A stretch of DNA of 64,000 bases from Microtetraspora niveoalba (GCF_001570405.1 NZ_BBYM01000017.1:186001-250000); one strand, 5' to 3'. Numbered from the stretch's first letter, positions 1-10,249 are shown. Numbers and translations: made by a program. The notes: generated from the sequence alone by a model not told the origin.

Positions 1-894
1 CCATGCCTGGGCCGCATCGGTGAGGAGTATCTGCTCGAGTTCGAGGTGGATCCGCCTCGCTGCGGCATGCTCCATCAGGTGCTGGTAGGCGCTGCGCCGT
101 GCTTCAAACGGGGTAAGGAAGTTGGTGTGCCCGATAATGGTCACCAATTTGTTTCGAAAGTTCGGGGCCGGCAGGGAGGCGGTGGGGCCTGCCGAGTTTC
201 CCACCTGGATCAGTCGGGCACCGCGCCCTGCCGCCTCGATGGCGTGCGTCACCGGCTCGCCCCACAGGAGATCGATGATCACGTCGTAGCCGTCGGGGGC
301 TGCGTCGCGCAGTTCCCGTAGGGACGCCGCCGCGTCTTCCTGCAGGCGGGCCACCGCGTGGGCGCCGATGGACCGAATACGTTCCAGTGACGGTTCACCA
401 CGTGCGGCGCCCACCACGCGACCGGCCCCCAGCGCGAGAGCCGCCTGCACGGCGATCTGGCCGACGGTGCCGCCAGCGCCCAGCACGAGCACCGTCTCGC
501 CCGTGGTCAGGCGTGCCCGGTACTCGAGGGCCAGCCAGGCCGCCATGCCCGCGACTCCGAGAGACGCGGCGAGCGCAGGGTCCACCCCCTCGGGAACAGG
601 CAGCGCTTCCGCGATGGGGACGGGCATCAGCTCTGCGAAGGTCCCGAAGGGCAGCGCCGGACCGGCGATGTACCATCGGCGGCCGTCGTCCGTCTCTCCC
701 ACCCCCTCATAGCCGGCGACCGCCGGAAACGTCACCCTCCGGAATGGCATCTGCCCACCCGCGATCGCGAGGTCGACCGGGTTCAAGCTCGCCGCCAGTA
801 CCCGTGCGACCGGGCGGCCCAGAGCCGCCTCAGGATCGGCGAACTCCTCGACCACGGGGGTCTCGCCCGGTGCGTGCAGTACCGCTGCTCGCAT
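1..894 (-). CDS. Zinc-type/quinone oxidoreductase (MDR superfamily), 3' end cut by window
   Basis: An NAD(P)H-dependent oxidoreductase of the medium-chain dehydrogenase/quinone reductase type. The ATG at 894 opens 298 codons that run off the left edge, so the C-terminus is not visible. The N-terminal GroES-like half includes the AASLNPVDLAIAGG stretch, followed by a Rossmann segment with VLGAGGTVGQIAVQAA, a typical NADPH-binding loop. The conserved zinc cysteines of true alcohol dehydrogenases are not seen, which favours the quinone oxidoreductase branch. It lies about 120 bp downstream of an MBL-fold hydrolase and an alcohol dehydrogenase on the same strand, so the three may form a small catabolic group. 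The substrate is unknown. Confidence 0.85.
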   Translation of the reverse strand, partial: MRAAVLHAPGETPVVEEFADPEAALGRPVARVLAASLNPVDLAIAGGQMPFRRVTFPAVAGYEGVGETDDGRRWYIAGPALPFGTFAELMPVPIAEALPVPEGVDPALAASLGVAGMAAWLALEYRARLTTGETVLVLGAGGTVGQIAVQAALALGAGRVVGAARGEPSLERIRSIGAHAVARLQEDAAASLRELRDAAPDGYDVIIDLLWGEPVTHAIEAAGRGARLIQVGNSAGPTASLPAPNFRNKLVTIIGHTNFLTPFEARRSAYQHLMEHAAARRIHLELEQILLTDAAQAW

Positions 895-1011
895 GATCAG
901 CTCCCTCGCTCGTCTCCCTCGAGCGCGTACGGGCTTCGTGCGGTGCTCCGGCCGCACACTCGGGATTCGCCGTAGTGCCCCTGGGGCCACCACGGGCCCG
1001 GCCCGCTCGTT

Positions 1012-2016
1012 TCACTTGGCGTAGGCGAACTGCGCCCACACCACCTGCTCCGCGTTGCTCCAGGTCCCGTACTCGAAGCCGTAGTACTGGCCGTACTTGG
1101 GCCGTAGCGCGTCCACCGCCGTTCGTGCGACCAGGTCGGTCCAGGTCGTGTGATACGCCGTGTGCGAGTTGAGGCCTTCAATGCCCTTCGCGCCGTCGCG
1201 GAAGTCGATGGTGTCCATGGCGCGGCGCACGGCTTCGACCATGTCGGCGATGTACTGGTGGTAGAAGTCGCGGTCCGCGTGAGAGCCGACGTTGCCATGC
1301 CCCCCGTTCTCGAACACCCAGTCCAGTTCCTCGGTCTCCCTGAGGTTGGGTTCGAAGTAGAGGAAGTTCTCATTGGCGGAGAACTTCCAGAACGGAGGCT
1401 CGTCCGGGTTGGTGTGATCGGCCGCATGCAGCACTTTCTCCTCGACCAGAAGCTGCGCGGAGTGGTCGTCGGTGTGTGCCGCCCGGGCGAACCCGTGGAA
1501 CTCCACGTGCAGGTCCTCGAACTGGAACCGGCTGTGCGGCCAGGCCACCACCTCGGTCGCAGGAGGTTGGGAACTCCTCCGGAACAGCTGCTTCTGCGCC
1601 GTCGCCTCGGAAGCGATGACCCGCGGGTGGACGCCGATCTCGGCCATCGCCTGTAGCACCACGTCCGCATCGCCGATGTGGTCGTAGTGGTCGTGGGAGA
1701 GCACGATCGTCGTGACCGGACGGTCGGTCACCCTTTTGATCGCTTCGAGAATGTACTGTCCGCGTTCATGGAGTGGGTCGAACAGCAGAACACCATCCTC
1801 GCCCACGTAGAAAGTGCAGGCGTAGTGGTCCCGCTGGAACCAGTAGGTTCGCTCGGTCACTCGCTGGAGCACGTACTCCTGGCTTTCATTGAGGTTGAAC
1901 AGGTGCGCGATCTTCTGGCCCGGCTTCAGCGGGACGGTGGCCGACTCCTGCACGTACTCCGCGTCGACCGTTGACGGCGCTTCACGCACCCACACGTGAT
2001 CCCGGTTCCCTGCCAT
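1012..2016 (-). CDS. MBL-fold metallo-hydrolase
   Basis: A 334-residue metallo-beta-lactamase-fold hydrolase. The zinc motif HxHxDH is present as SHDHYDHIGD near residue 110, and further family histidines follow (AAHTDDHS, HAADHTN). The protein is probably cytoplasmic because no signal peptide is visible. The ATG at 2016 is preferred over the one at 2031 because GGAGG lies about 8 bases upstream. The order of an alcohol dehydrogenase upstream and an oxidoreductase downstream, all on the minus strand, suggests a catabolic role such as hydrolysis of an ester, lactone or thioester intermediate. That role is inferred from context only; lactonase or alkylsulfatase-like activity cannot be separated by eye. 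Confidence 0.85.
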   Translation of the reverse strand: MAGNRDHVWVREAPSTVDAEYVQESATVPLKPGQKIAHLFNLNESQEYVLQRVTERTYWFQRDHYACTFYVGEDGVLLFDPLHERGQYILEAIKRVTDRPVTTIVLSHDHYDHIGDADVVLQAMAEIGVHPRVIASEATAQKQLFRRSSQPPATEVVAWPHSRFQFEDLHVEFHGFARAAHTDDHSAQLLVEEKVLHAADHTNPDEPPFWKFSANENFLYFEPNLRETEELDWVFENGGHGNVGSHADRDFYHQYIADMVEAVRRAMDTIDFRDGAKGIEGLNSHTAYHTTWTDLVARTAVDALRPKYGQYYGFEYGTWSNAEQVVWAQFAYAK

Positions 2017-2199
2017 CCTTCTTCCCTCCAAGCTCCCACAATGCGACGGAAGCAGGTTTGAGCTCGTGATGCGGTCGCTGCCTCACCCTCCCTTCCTGCC
2101 AAGGAACTTGACGCGAGGCCGGTTCCTTGCCGCCCACCATTCGGGGACCTGGTGGAACGACCGCCCAGAGCTGGAGACCGGACTCATTTATGGACTCCG

Positions 2200-3306
2200 T
2201 CATCCGGGCATGATCAGCACCGGTTTGATGGTGGTTCCGGCGTCAGAGTCGCGCAGCGCGGTGTTGATGTCGCTGAAGTCGTAGCGCGCGATGATCTTCT
2301 CGAAGGGGAAGACCCCGCGTTCGTGTGCCTCGATCAGCCATGGCAGAAACGTCTGGGCAACCGCCTCTCCGCCATTGATGCCGTGGATGGTCTTGCCCGA
2401 TCCGATGATCGAAGCTATTTCGAAACTGACGTCGACGTCGGCGCCCGGGTCGCCGATCACCCCGCACGTTCCGCCGGCCCCCAGCACCGCGAGCGCCGTC
2501 GGGAGGACAGCTTTGTCGCTGGTGCAGATGAGGGAGAATTCTGCGCCGTGGCCGGTGATCTGATGAACGCGTTCCGGCACATCGTCCTTCTGTGGGTCGA
2601 GCGTGTGCGTCGCGCCGAGTGACCGAGCGATCTCACGTCGGCTCGGGTGCGGCTCGACGGTGATGAGGTGCAGGCAGTTCGCCAGTTTCGCGGCCATGAT
2701 CGCGGAGGTTCCGACCCCGCCGGCGCCGAAGATCACTGTCGAGTCGCCGGCGCCCGGACGCAGGGCGTTCAGCACTCCACCCGCGCCGGTCATGATGCCG
2801 CAGCCCAGGACGAACCTGTCCAACGGAAGATGTTGGGGCACCACGACCACGTTCATCTCGGTAGCGATGACATGGCTGGCGAAGGCGGACTGCTGGAACA
2901 GGTGGCCGCCCACCTCCGTACCGTCGCGCCGCAGCGCCGACCCGGAACCGTCCAGTCGGCGGCCTGACCACATCAGCCGCTCACCCGACTCGCACCAACG
3001 CGGCCGCCCCTGAAGACAGTTGCGACAGGTCCCGTCACTGGGAAAGGACATGATGACGTGGTCCCCGGATCTCACCCTGGCCACCAGAGGCCCGACACGT
3101 TCGACGACCCCCGTCCCCTCATGGCCGAGAACACCCGGCAGCGGGAACGGAATCGCCTGATCACGCGCCAGAATGTCGGCCCGGCACACCGCACACGCAA
3201 CAACGCGCACCAGGATTTCCCTCTCCCTGAGCTCGTCGTCGAGTTCCAGGTCCTGGATGACCAGCGGCGCACCCTTGCTCTCCGCTACAGCGGCGTGAAC
3301 CTGCAT
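2200..3306 (-). CDS. Zinc-dependent alcohol dehydrogenase (MDR family)
   Basis: A 368-residue medium-chain alcohol dehydrogenase that would oxidise an alcohol to an aldehyde with NAD(P)+. Visible features are the catalytic-zinc Cys in VVACAVCRADI, the GHEGTGVVERVG segment, structural-zinc cysteines around GTCRNCLQGRPRWC, and the dinucleotide loop VIFGAGGVGTSAIMAA. The structural-zinc loop has fewer clear cysteines than the usual four. The sequence resembles the aryl- and NDMA-linked alcohol dehydrogenases of actinomycetes. The ATG at 3306 is supported by GGAGG about 6 bases upstream. It is the first gene of the minus-strand group continuing with the MBL-fold hydrolase and the quinone oxidoreductase. 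Confidence 0.88.
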   Translation of the reverse strand: MQVHAAVAESKGAPLVIQDLELDDELREREILVRVVACAVCRADILARDQAIPFPLPGVLGHEGTGVVERVGPLVARVRSGDHVIMSFPSDGTCRNCLQGRPRWCESGERLMWSGRRLDGSGSALRRDGTEVGGHLFQQSAFASHVIATEMNVVVVPQHLPLDRFVLGCGIMTGAGGVLNALRPGAGDSTVIFGAGGVGTSAIMAAKLANCLHLITVEPHPSRREIARSLGATHTLDPQKDDVPERVHQITGHGAEFSLICTSDKAVLPTALAVLGAGGTCGVIGDPGADVDVSFEIASIIGSGKTIHGINGGEAVAQTFLPWLIEAHERGVFPFEKIIARYDFSDINTALRDSDAGTTIKPVLIMPG

Positions 3307-3774
3307 GGAGACCTCCGTATGCGTACCTCGCTCCGGAACCGGCTGGGCCGGATGCAACTCCCTCCCTTTGCGGGCTCAACTCGTCTCCGACTTCCGGCTG
3401 CGGACCGCTCACCGTCGTGGGCCGCTCGCCGGTCGGGGTGCGAATGATCAACAAGCTGCGGGGAAGGCTAACCGACAGCATCCCGCGCCGGAGCGAGCCT
3501 TTGCTCGCCACTCACCGAAGCGCACTACCGTCAGTGACCGATCACCGGCCCTCATGACCGCACGGAGTTCTTCGCGGCCAGAGCCAAGCCGTTGCCGCCT
3601 GCCCCCGACAGAAACACAGTCACACAAATAGATCCATTAATCCCCATTGTCGGTGTTTGCTCCGGGGTTGTCCAACGTGCACGGATACCCGCAGCGTCCG
3701 CGGCGGGGTAGGCGTGGCAAACGACGGCTGGAGCCCGCCGCCCGGGAGACTGTCCCGTCCCCGGGCGAGGCGGC

Positions 3775-3905
3775 GATCTTCCAGTAGGCGGCCTGCACCT
3801 CGGCCTGGTCGCTGGTGCCGACCTTCGCCAGCACATTTCTGGCGCGGTGCACGAGACACCTTTGGCGCAGCGAGGCGGGCAAGGCCTGCGCTGCGCGGGC
3901 CTGCG
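3775..3905 (-). pseudogene. IS256-family transposase fragment
   Basis: A short internal fragment of a mutator-type (IS256) transposase. The recognisable core is the segment around RQRCLVHRARNVLAKV followed by QAEVQAAYWKI, conserved in IS256 proteins near the catalytic domain. Flanking frames lose similarity at once on both sides, and no start codon, catalytic triad or terminal repeats remain. It abuts a Tn3-type fragment on its upstream side, so one element was probably inserted into or recombined with another. Confidence 0.6.
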
Positions 3906-4090
3906 CCACTTGGTGGAGGCATCGGCGTAGATCTCACGGCGCTTGAGGCCGCGCCAGAACCGCTCCAGCATGCAGAAGGCGTAGGCGCGCCGGTTCACCG
4001 ACCCGTCCTCGCGCACGGGGGCCGAACACCAAGCGCTTCCACGGCCCGTTCACCACCTCGGCGTCGACCAGACGGCCCGTAGAAGGCCAC
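3895..4090 (-). pseudogene. Tn3-family transposase (TnpA) fragment
   Basis: A remnant resembling the Tn3-family TnpA segment that precedes the DDE domain. The stretch AYAFCMLERFWRGLKRREIY followed by ADASTKW matches the conserved VLE-x-R-x-LKRREIYA-x-S-x-RW pattern of that family. Upstream coding sequence switches frame within about 60 bases, so the piece is both truncated and frameshifted. It sits between IS256-like and IS21-like remnants. The family call is from motif recognition only. Confidence 0.5.
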
Positions 4091-4215
4091 GCTGAGCAGT
4101 ACCACGCGGAACGGCGGCCAGCCGCTGGGCTGGCGCGGTGCAGGGCACGAGTATCGCGCAGCAGGGCTGTACAAGGCAGGCGATGCTCACGCACCGAACA
4201 AGGAGGTGACCGTTC

Positions 4216-4745
4216 TCAGCCGGGAATGGAGTGCTGGGCTTCAGTCTGAGGGAGCCGGTAGGAGCGAGTGCCGGTGTCGATGATGGCGGCGTTGAACGTA
4301 AGGGGGTCAACGATCGCGGCGCAGAGCCGCGGCTCGGTGAACGTCTTGGTCCAAGCTCGCTCGATGCGCTCGATGCGCTCGTTGAGTTCGGCGATCGGGT
4401 CGACCTGCGGGACGGGAACCAGCCGGTTACGGCGGAACCGGCCGACCTCTCCCTCCACTCCGCCCTTCTCGTGCGCGCCCTCTATGCCGGGTCGGCAGTA
4501 GAACGCCTCGAGGCCGTAGTGGGAACGAAAGACCGTCCAGCGCTCGTTTTCCACCTGACTCGGGAGAACCCCAGGACCTGGGCGACCGCGGCCTTCAAGT
4601 TGTCGTAGCGGACCCTGCCGGTCGGCACTCCACCAAGCACGCTGAAGGCGTGCACGTGCCCTTCCAGGAAGGCTTCCTGCCCGCACGACAGCGAGACGCG
4701 GGGCACTGCCTTGCCCGAGTACGGCAGGCGAAAGATAAACAAACC
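4216..4745 (-). pseudogene. istA: IS21-family transposase IstA, C-terminal fragment
   Basis: A truncated and frameshifted C-terminal half of an IS21-type IstA transposase. The diagnostic piece is [19 protein letters not shown] followed by [14 protein letters not shown], near the end of the catalytic domain. The preceding part ([20 protein letters not shown]) is in another frame, so there is at least one frameshift near 4550. No istB ATPase gene follows. The 5' boundary at about 4745 coincides with the start of a headless isochorismatase-like gene on the opposite strand, which suggests this element or a related rearrangement destroyed that gene. Confidence 0.75.
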
Positions 4746-4746
4746 A

Positions 4747-5166
4747 CCGATCCCGCAGTTGCGCCAAGCCCTGGACGGCCTGCCCACCTACGACCGCACG
4801 TCGATCAACGCGTGGGAAGATCGTGAGTTCGTCGAGGCGGTCAAGGCCACCGGCCGCAGGAAGCTGGTGATGGCGGCGTTGTGGACGGAGGCATGCCTGA
4901 CCTTCCCTACGCTCGACGCGCTGCGTGAGGGCTATCAGGTCTATCCGGTCACCGATGCAGTGGGCGGCACCTCGCTGGCTGCGCATGAGACCGCGTTGCG
5001 CCGCGTCGAGCAGGCCGGAGCGCGACCGATCACCTGGGTGCAACTGCTGTGTGAGCTGCAGCGTGACTGGGCCCGCAAGGAGACCGTCGGCGACTTCACC
5101 CGGCTGTTCATCGAGACGGGCGGCACCGCCGGCCTGCAGTTCGCCTACGACCGGGACGAACACTGA
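4747..5166 (+). pseudogene. Isochorismatase-like hydrolase (YcaC type), 5' truncated
   Basis: The C-terminal two thirds of a YcaC-like cysteine hydrolase of the isochorismatase superfamily. Visible are the [20 protein letters not shown] segment, a catalytic-loop region [20 protein letters not shown] with its cysteine, and the YcaC-type tail [14 protein letters not shown]. About 70 to 80 N-terminal residues, including the first catalytic Asp, are missing. The reading frame upstream of 4745 belongs to the antisense of an IS21 remnant, so the ATG at 4711 is not a genuine start. It is probably not functional. Confidence 0.75.
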
Positions 5167-5539
5167 GGCCGCATACCGAGGCCGCGTGGTCACTCGTAAC
5201 CTTCCTTGGCTTGGAAGGTAGCCTGCTGACCTGCATATCCGGTGTCTCCTGCCCGTTATGACTGGGTTAGACGTCCTCAGTCGGCAGAGCCGCCATGGCG
5301 TGAACGTCGCGGCTCGCCTCGGCGGCGAGCAGGGAGTGGACCACAACCTCGCTCGGCGCGCCTGCGCAGTGTCGGCCTCATGCCGGGTCCGGGTATCGGT
5401 GGGCAAGTTCGTCACAGGCGTCCTCTTCACGGTTGTACGGCGCTCTGGCCGCTGCGGATGGCTTCGATGGGACGTCTCCACGAGCCCGCTGATGCTGACT
5501 ACGCTCGGCATGTCCTGTGACGTTCGCAGGCTGCTTGCC
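5167..5539. other. Non-coding or unidentified stretch
   Basis: No gene is recognised here. Several open frames exist on both strands but none has convincing domain similarity. It separates the isochorismatase remnant from a small convergent membrane-protein gene. Confidence 0.4.
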
Positions 5540-5627
5540 GGCAGGCCCGGATGGACGAGCATGAAGGAGACACCGAGGGCGGTGACGGCAATGGTGAAGA
5601 GGAAGAAGCGCTCGATCGGATGAACGG
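5540..5627 (-). other. Possible extra membrane helix in shifted frame
   Basis: Directly after the stop of the small membrane protein, another minus-strand frame encodes a hydrophobic segment containing [18 protein letters not shown]. It resembles a transmembrane helix and has no start codon of its own. It may be the original C-terminal helix of the neighbouring membrane protein, separated by a frameshift. Confidence 0.35.
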
Positions 5628-5942
5628 TCAGGCCAGGGACACCAGCCGGGACACTCCGGCCAGAAGGAAGACGAGACAGGGGATCCAGGCGGCTCTCACC
5701 CTGGGGAAGACCAGCGTCGCGATCACCGCCAGGACCATGCCGAAGAACACCAGGACCTGTACGGCGGCGAGCACGTCCGTGTCGTTCGAATGCGGATCGG
5801 GCTCGAAGAGGTGGCCGAAGAACATCGAGACGAGCGCCAGCAGCCAGGAGACGCTGCACACAACGGCCTTGACCACCGGCATGAATCTCATTCCCCGGCC
5901 GCCGTCGGCGCTTCCGGACACCGGCGAACGATCGATGCTCAT
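5628..5942 (-). CDS. Small three-helix membrane protein, function unknown
   Basis: A 104-residue protein with three predicted membrane segments, roughly residues 24-46 ([20 protein letters not shown]), 58-80 ([20 protein letters not shown]) and 85-104. The ATG at 5942 is favoured because AAGGTGG lies about 12 bases upstream and the upstream extension is Arg-rich and unlikely. No family is recognised. The stop is immediately followed by another hydrophobic segment in a different frame, so the gene could be C-terminally frameshifted. Confidence 0.55.
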   Translation of the reverse strand: MSIDRSPVSGSADGGRGMRFMPVVKAVVCSVSWLLALVSMFFGHLFEPDPHSNDTDVLAAVQVLVFFGMVLAVIATLVFPRVRAAWIPCLVFLLAGVSRLVSLA

Positions 5943-6254
5943 ATTCAGCGGTCCACCTTTTCCGGTTCTCGTCATGCCTCCGGTACGCCGCGTCCCGGTC
6001 GCCCGGCGTCGGCGACGGACGCGGGCTCCCGCGGGCGCCACCAGGAGGCCGCCTCGCCGTCCTCGATGCCCCGGCGGTTACCGGCAGTTCCCGGCGGCCA
6101 TGATCGCGCCGCCGGCCGGCACCGTACCAGTCGGGCACGTCACGCGCTTCGCCGAGCCGACGGGCGACCAGGCTTCGCGGCACACCGCGCCACGCGCTGG
6201 CGACCGCCCGGCCGCCGCGGGAGGGGCGGCCGGGCCGCCTCCGTGAGACCGGCC

Positions 6255-9041
6255 TTACGGCGCCTCCAGTTCGTGGGTCGCGCCGAGCCGCCGGTGCAGG
6301 AGCTGGGCGGCGCGGACGAATCCGCTCGTACCCTTGCGCCCGGCGATCTCGGCGACGGCCGGGAGCGTGTCACGCGCGTCGGCCCAGCGCGCGGCCTCGA
6401 CGGCGAAGGTGAGCGCCTGGGTGTGACCGGAGTGCGGCCGCTCGCCCGGCCCGGGCAGGTAGACGGGCAGCAGTCCGGCCATGATGTCCCAGACCTCGCG
6501 GTGCGCGCCCTTCCTCGCGCAGTCCTCCAACGACGACATCACGTCGCTCGGCCTGACCGACATCCTCCGGAGGACGAGGCCGAGTTGCCTGCCGCACTCC
6601 GTCGCGGGCAGGTGGCCTGCGGCGGCCGCCCGCAGCAGCAGCTCCTGTCCGCGCTCAACCGACCCGTACCAGCCGCGCTCGGCCAGCAGGACGGCGACCA
6701 GCACGGCCACCCCCTCGCCCATCGGTCCGTCCTGGTGGAACAGCTCGCCCACGTACTGGTGGAAATAGTCGGGCCTGCCCCAGCCGTCGAGCAGGAACGG
6801 CAGGAGATGCATGGCCACCGCCTCCCGGTCGGAGGGCAGCATGAGCCGCCAGTACGCCATGTAGGCACCGTGGCCGTGCCACCGGGAGGAGGGCGGGTCG
6901 GCCAGGAGCGCGTCGACGAGTGCGAGCCCTGTCGGCTCCAGCCGGATCCGGGGGCGCAGCCTGGGGTTGAGGTTGGCCGGCTCGCGGTCGTCGGCGTAGT
7001 CACCTCCGGCGTGGAACCAGTCCACCCTCATCGCGGGCTCGGGCCGTTCTTTCAGCCAGCGCGCCAGCGTCGCGCCCGCCTCGGAGGTCAGCCTCGCCGC
7101 GCGGTCCGCCACGCCGGGATCCACCTCGCGCGGCAGCCGCAGCAGCGCCTGCTGCAGGTCGGCGGGGAGCGCCCGTACGCCCGCCCGTTCGTAGCCCTCC
7201 AGGCGGGCGACCAGCTCGGCGGGCTCGATGTGGCCCGAGGTGAGGGTCGGGGTGGCCAGCAGGTACGGCGGGAGCGTCCCGGCCTTCAGCGCGGCGTGGA
7301 TCTCGGCGCAGCGCAGGAGCATGGCCCGGTGCGGCAGTGAGACGGTGTTCGGGCCGAGCAACCGGTCGACGTCGGCCTCGACGGACCCACCGGCGGCGTG
7401 GGGGCGGGCGGGCTCGGGGGCGGGCGGTTCCTGGCCGGGGGCCGCGGCCTCGCGCAGCAGCGCCTCCACCCACTCCTCCGGCCGGGACCAGTGGCGACCG
7501 GACAACCCATCCCCGCCGTGCTCTGGGTCCTTGGGGCGCGGCGCCTTCCTGGCCGCCGGCTCGCGCACGAACCCGTCGAGCCAGCGCTCGACGGTGACGA
7601 CGTCGTCCAGCTCGGCGTACGTGCCGGCCAGGTCGCCGAGCGCGGGCGGGAACGGCTTCCGGACGGGCGCCTCGAACGACGGGAGCGGGACGGCCCGGAA
7701 ATCGTCGGCCTCCGCCAGGAGACTGTCCACCTCGCCGTACGCCTCGGACAGACGCGCCGCCAGATCCGCGGGCAGCACGGCCGCCGCCTCGCGTACGGCC
7801 TCGGCGCCGACGGGCGAGAAGCGCGACGCGTGTTTGACGGCCAGCCGTACGGATCGTTCCTGGACCTCGAACGACTCGGACAGGAACGCGGAGGCGAGCG
7901 CGGGCGCGAGATGGTCGAGATCGTCGCCGGCGTCGCGCGCGGCCCGGTCGAGCCAGGTCAGCCCGGCGCGCACCAGTTTTCCCTCGGCGCGGAACAGCAG
8001 CGCCGACAGCGCCTCGTTGACCTCGTCACCGCTCAGGCCGCCGGCACGGCGCAGCTGCCTCAGGGCCAGCTCGGCCACCGGCCCCGGCGCGGCAGGCAGC
8101 AGCCGCAGGTAGTCGCGGGAGCGCTCCTGGCGGGGCTCGGGGTCGAGCAGGTCGTGCAGCCGGACGAAGAAGCGCAGGTCGGGGGCGTTGCCGCCGAGCA
8201 GGAACCGCCGGACGCAGCCGTCGATCAGAACGTCGCGGCCGACGCGGCCGGCGTCGGCCAGGTCGCGGAGCGAACGCAGCCAGGAGGGCTGGTCCGGGGC
8301 CCATTCGGGCGGGTCGGCACGGTCCTCACGCAGTGCCCGGCCCACGCCCTCGGCCTCGAAGATCCGGGGCAGCAGGTGCTCGGTGAGCGGATCGTGTTCC
8401 AGAGCGGGCGGGGCGGACACCCAGGCGACCACGAGCGGGTCGTGGGCGGGCGGGACGGCCCCGGTGCGGCGCAGCAGCTCCAGCGCCAGTTCGGCGCTGT
8501 CGTCCCTGGCCTGCGCCCGGCTGCCGCGCAGGCGCAGGGCCAGCCGTACGGCGAGATCGGCCTGCCACTCGGACGGGCGGGCGGCGATGACCTGGAGCAG
8601 CGGGCGGAGGTCGCGCGACGTCCGGCCGCGGGCGAAGTCTCGCCGGTAGAGCCAGGTGGCGACGGCCGCCGCGCCGCCGATCGTGCCCGCGCCGGCGACC
8701 CGCATGGGCTCGACCCAGCGCTCGCGCTCGCTCCAGTCGACCCAGTATTCGCGCCGCTGATGCTCTCTCAACCACCAAGTGTGATGGGCCTCGTCGCTGG
8801 AGGCGCCGCGCGCCATCTCGGCGCGGACGAACTTCTTCCTGTCCCGTTCCCCGGCCAGGGTGGCCTCGGCCCGGCGGCGTTCGTACCGCTCCAGGGCGTC
8901 CTGGCCGGCGGAGCCGATGTGGCCGGGCAACTCGCGGGCCACCTCCCGGCGGCCGGCCTCGTCGAGGCTCAGCACCTCGTCCGCCATCAGGGAGGCGTCA
9001 CCGTCGGCGATGATCTTGCGTACTCTCTCCCAGGCGCTCAT
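6255..9041 (-). CDS. DUF6493 family protein
   Basis: A 928-residue, probably cytoplasmic and largely alpha-helical protein matching the actinobacterial DUF6493 family. It starts [19 protein letters not shown] at an ATG with GGAGG 8 bases upstream. Long helical, Arg/Leu/Ala-rich repeat-like stretches run through the body, with a Pro-rich linker near residues 545-560. The C-terminal block [20 protein letters not shown] to [18 protein letters not shown] is the conserved tail of the family. No catalytic motif is visible. Family members often lie near SWIM zinc-finger and MoxR/VWA genes, but none is seen here. A broken paralogous tail occurs at 28149-28418. The open frame continues upstream to 10121, but that part is antisense to the BtuF-like gene. 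Confidence 0.8.
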   Translation of the reverse strand: MSAWERVRKIIADGDASLMADEVLSLDEAGRREVARELPGHIGSAGQDALERYERRRAEATLAGERDRKKFVRAEMARGASSDEAHHTWWLREHQRREYWVDWSERERWVEPMRVAGAGTIGGAAAVATWLYRRDFARGRTSRDLRPLLQVIAARPSEWQADLAVRLALRLRGSRAQARDDSAELALELLRRTGAVPPAHDPLVVAWVSAPPALEHDPLTEHLLPRIFEAEGVGRALREDRADPPEWAPDQPSWLRSLRDLADAGRVGRDVLIDGCVRRFLLGGNAPDLRFFVRLHDLLDPEPRQERSRDYLRLLPAAPGPVAELALRQLRRAGGLSGDEVNEALSALLFRAEGKLVRAGLTWLDRAARDAGDDLDHLAPALASAFLSESFEVQERSVRLAVKHASRFSPVGAEAVREAAAVLPADLAARLSEAYGEVDSLLAEADDFRAVPLPSFEAPVRKPFPPALGDLAGTYAELDDVVTVERWLDGFVREPAARKAPRPKDPEHGGDGLSGRHWSRPEEWVEALLREAAAPGQEPPAPEPARPHAAGGSVEADVDRLLGPNTVSLPHRAMLLRCAEIHAALKAGTLPPYLLATPTLTSGHIEPAELVARLEGYERAGVRALPADLQQALLRLPREVDPGVADRAARLTSEAGATLARWLKERPEPAMRVDWFHAGGDYADDREPANLNPRLRPRIRLEPTGLALVDALLADPPSSRWHGHGAYMAYWRLMLPSDREAVAMHLLPFLLDGWGRPDYFHQYVGELFHQDGPMGEGVAVLVAVLLAERGWYGSVERGQELLLRAAAAGHLPATECGRQLGLVLRRMSVRPSDVMSSLEDCARKGAHREVWDIMAGLLPVYLPGPGERPHSGHTQALTFAVEAARWADARDTLPAVAEIAGRKGTSGFVRAAQLLHRRLGATHELEAP

Positions 9042-9411
9042 GCGCTCGCCTCCACGCCGATGGGGGCGCCGGCCGGGACGGTGGTCGTACGGTCGCCGAC
9101 GTGGTGCGGGCGGTCGTGGGGGCCGGGCGGCACGCGGCCGCCGGACGCGAACGGCGCCAGGCGAGAGCCGCCGGATATGGGGGGACAGACGTTGGAGCAC
9201 GCCTGCGAGGCAGTCGTCATGCGGCAGACGGTAGAGATCGCCTCCGACAAACCGCCACGCGAGCCGCGCCCGCACGGCTGCCGGGCGATCGGCCGGTGGC
9301 CCGCCATCGGGCGTCGCGCACGGACACGGCCCCGGAACCGGGCACGCGCACACCCCGCCGCGCGGTTTCCCGGCGGGCGGGGGCGTGGCGTGGCTTCTAG
9401 GATTACCGGGC
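9042..9411. other. Divergent intergenic region
   Basis: This 370-base gap lies between the divergently transcribed DUF6493 gene and the BtuF-like gene and must hold both promoters. No clear gene, repeat or strong palindrome was seen. Confidence 0.4.
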
Positions 9412-10197
9412 ATGACGGACAGCCGGATGGAGCGTGACGACCGCGGCCACCTCGTCGCCGTTCCCGCGCGGGTGCGCCGCGTCGTCTCCCTCGTCCCCTC
9501 GCTGACCGAGGCCGTCGCCGCCACCCGGCGGGACGTCCTCGTCGGGGCCACGGAGTGGTGCTCCCATCCCGCCGACCTGGCGGTCACCCGGGTCCGGGGG
9601 ACGAAGAACCCGGACCTCGACACGATCCGCCGGCTTCGGCCGGACGTCGTCCTGGCCAACTTCGAGGAGAACCGCGAATCCGACCTCGGCGCGCTGCGCG
9701 CCGCGGGCATCGCGGTCTGGACGACGGTCGTCCGCAGCGTGGGCGAGGCCCTGACCTCGCTGGACCGGATGCTCACCCTCGCATGCCGGCTTCCCCGCCC
9801 CGCGTGGCTGGACGAGGCCGAACGGGCGTGGGCCGTACCCGTGACGCAGGCGCGGCGCCGGGCCGTCATCCCCGTGTGGCGGCGCCCCTGGATGGTCGTC
9901 GGCCGGGACACCTTCACCGGGGACGTGCTGGCGCGGCTGGGCGTCGACAACGTCTTCGGCCGCCACGGGGAGCGGTATCCGAAGATCCCGATCGCCGAGA
10001 TCCTGGCCGCTCGGCCCGAACTGGCCGTGTTGCCCGACGAGCCGTACCGCTTCACGGCGGACGACGGGCCGGAGAGCTTTCCGGGCGTCGACGCCGCGCT
10101 GGTCAGCGGCCGCCATCTCACCTGGTACGGGCCCTCCCTGACCGAGGCGCGGCGCGTCCTCGCGGACCAACTCGGGCTTCAGGGCGCCGACGGTTGA
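9412..10197 (+). CDS. Helical-backbone metal receptor, BtuF/TroA-like, cytoplasmic form
   Basis: A 261-residue protein of the cobalamin/siderophore-binding TroA-like superfamily. The N-terminus carries RRVVSLVPSLTEAVAA and LVGATEWCSHPADL, the classic BtuF-type opening, followed by a VRGTKNPDLDTIRRLRPDVV segment. There is no signal peptide or lipobox and no ABC permease beside it, so it is probably one of the cytoplasmic members common in actinomycetes rather than a transport receptor. The ATG at 9412 is taken; a GTG at 9385 in the same frame would add nine residues. Ligand and role are unknown. Confidence 0.8.
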   Translation: MTDSRMERDDRGHLVAVPARVRRVVSLVPSLTEAVAATRRDVLVGATEWCSHPADLAVTRVRGTKNPDLDTIRRLRPDVVLANFEENRESDLGALRAAGIAVWTTVVRSVGEALTSLDRMLTLACRLPRPAWLDEAERAWAVPVTQARRRAVIPVWRRPWMVVGRDTFTGDVLARLGVDNVFGRHGERYPKIPIAEILAARPELAVLPDEPYRFTADDGPESFPGVDAALVSGRHLTWYGPSLTEARRVLADQLGLQGADG

Positions 10198-10249
10198 CGC
10201 GGCAGGTCACCGCGGCGCGGCGTCGACGGCCGCGCTTCCGGGTGGGCGG

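Noticed and set aside
4216-6183. Long 655-codon minus-strand frame
   Set aside because: It strings together an IS21 piece, the antisense of the isochorismatase remnant and the antisense of other sequence. Only the IS21 part has protein similarity.
9042-10121. N-terminal extension of the DUF6493 frame
   Set aside because: The extension is the exact antisense of the BtuF-like gene. The ATG at 9041 has a good ribosome-binding site and the family start.
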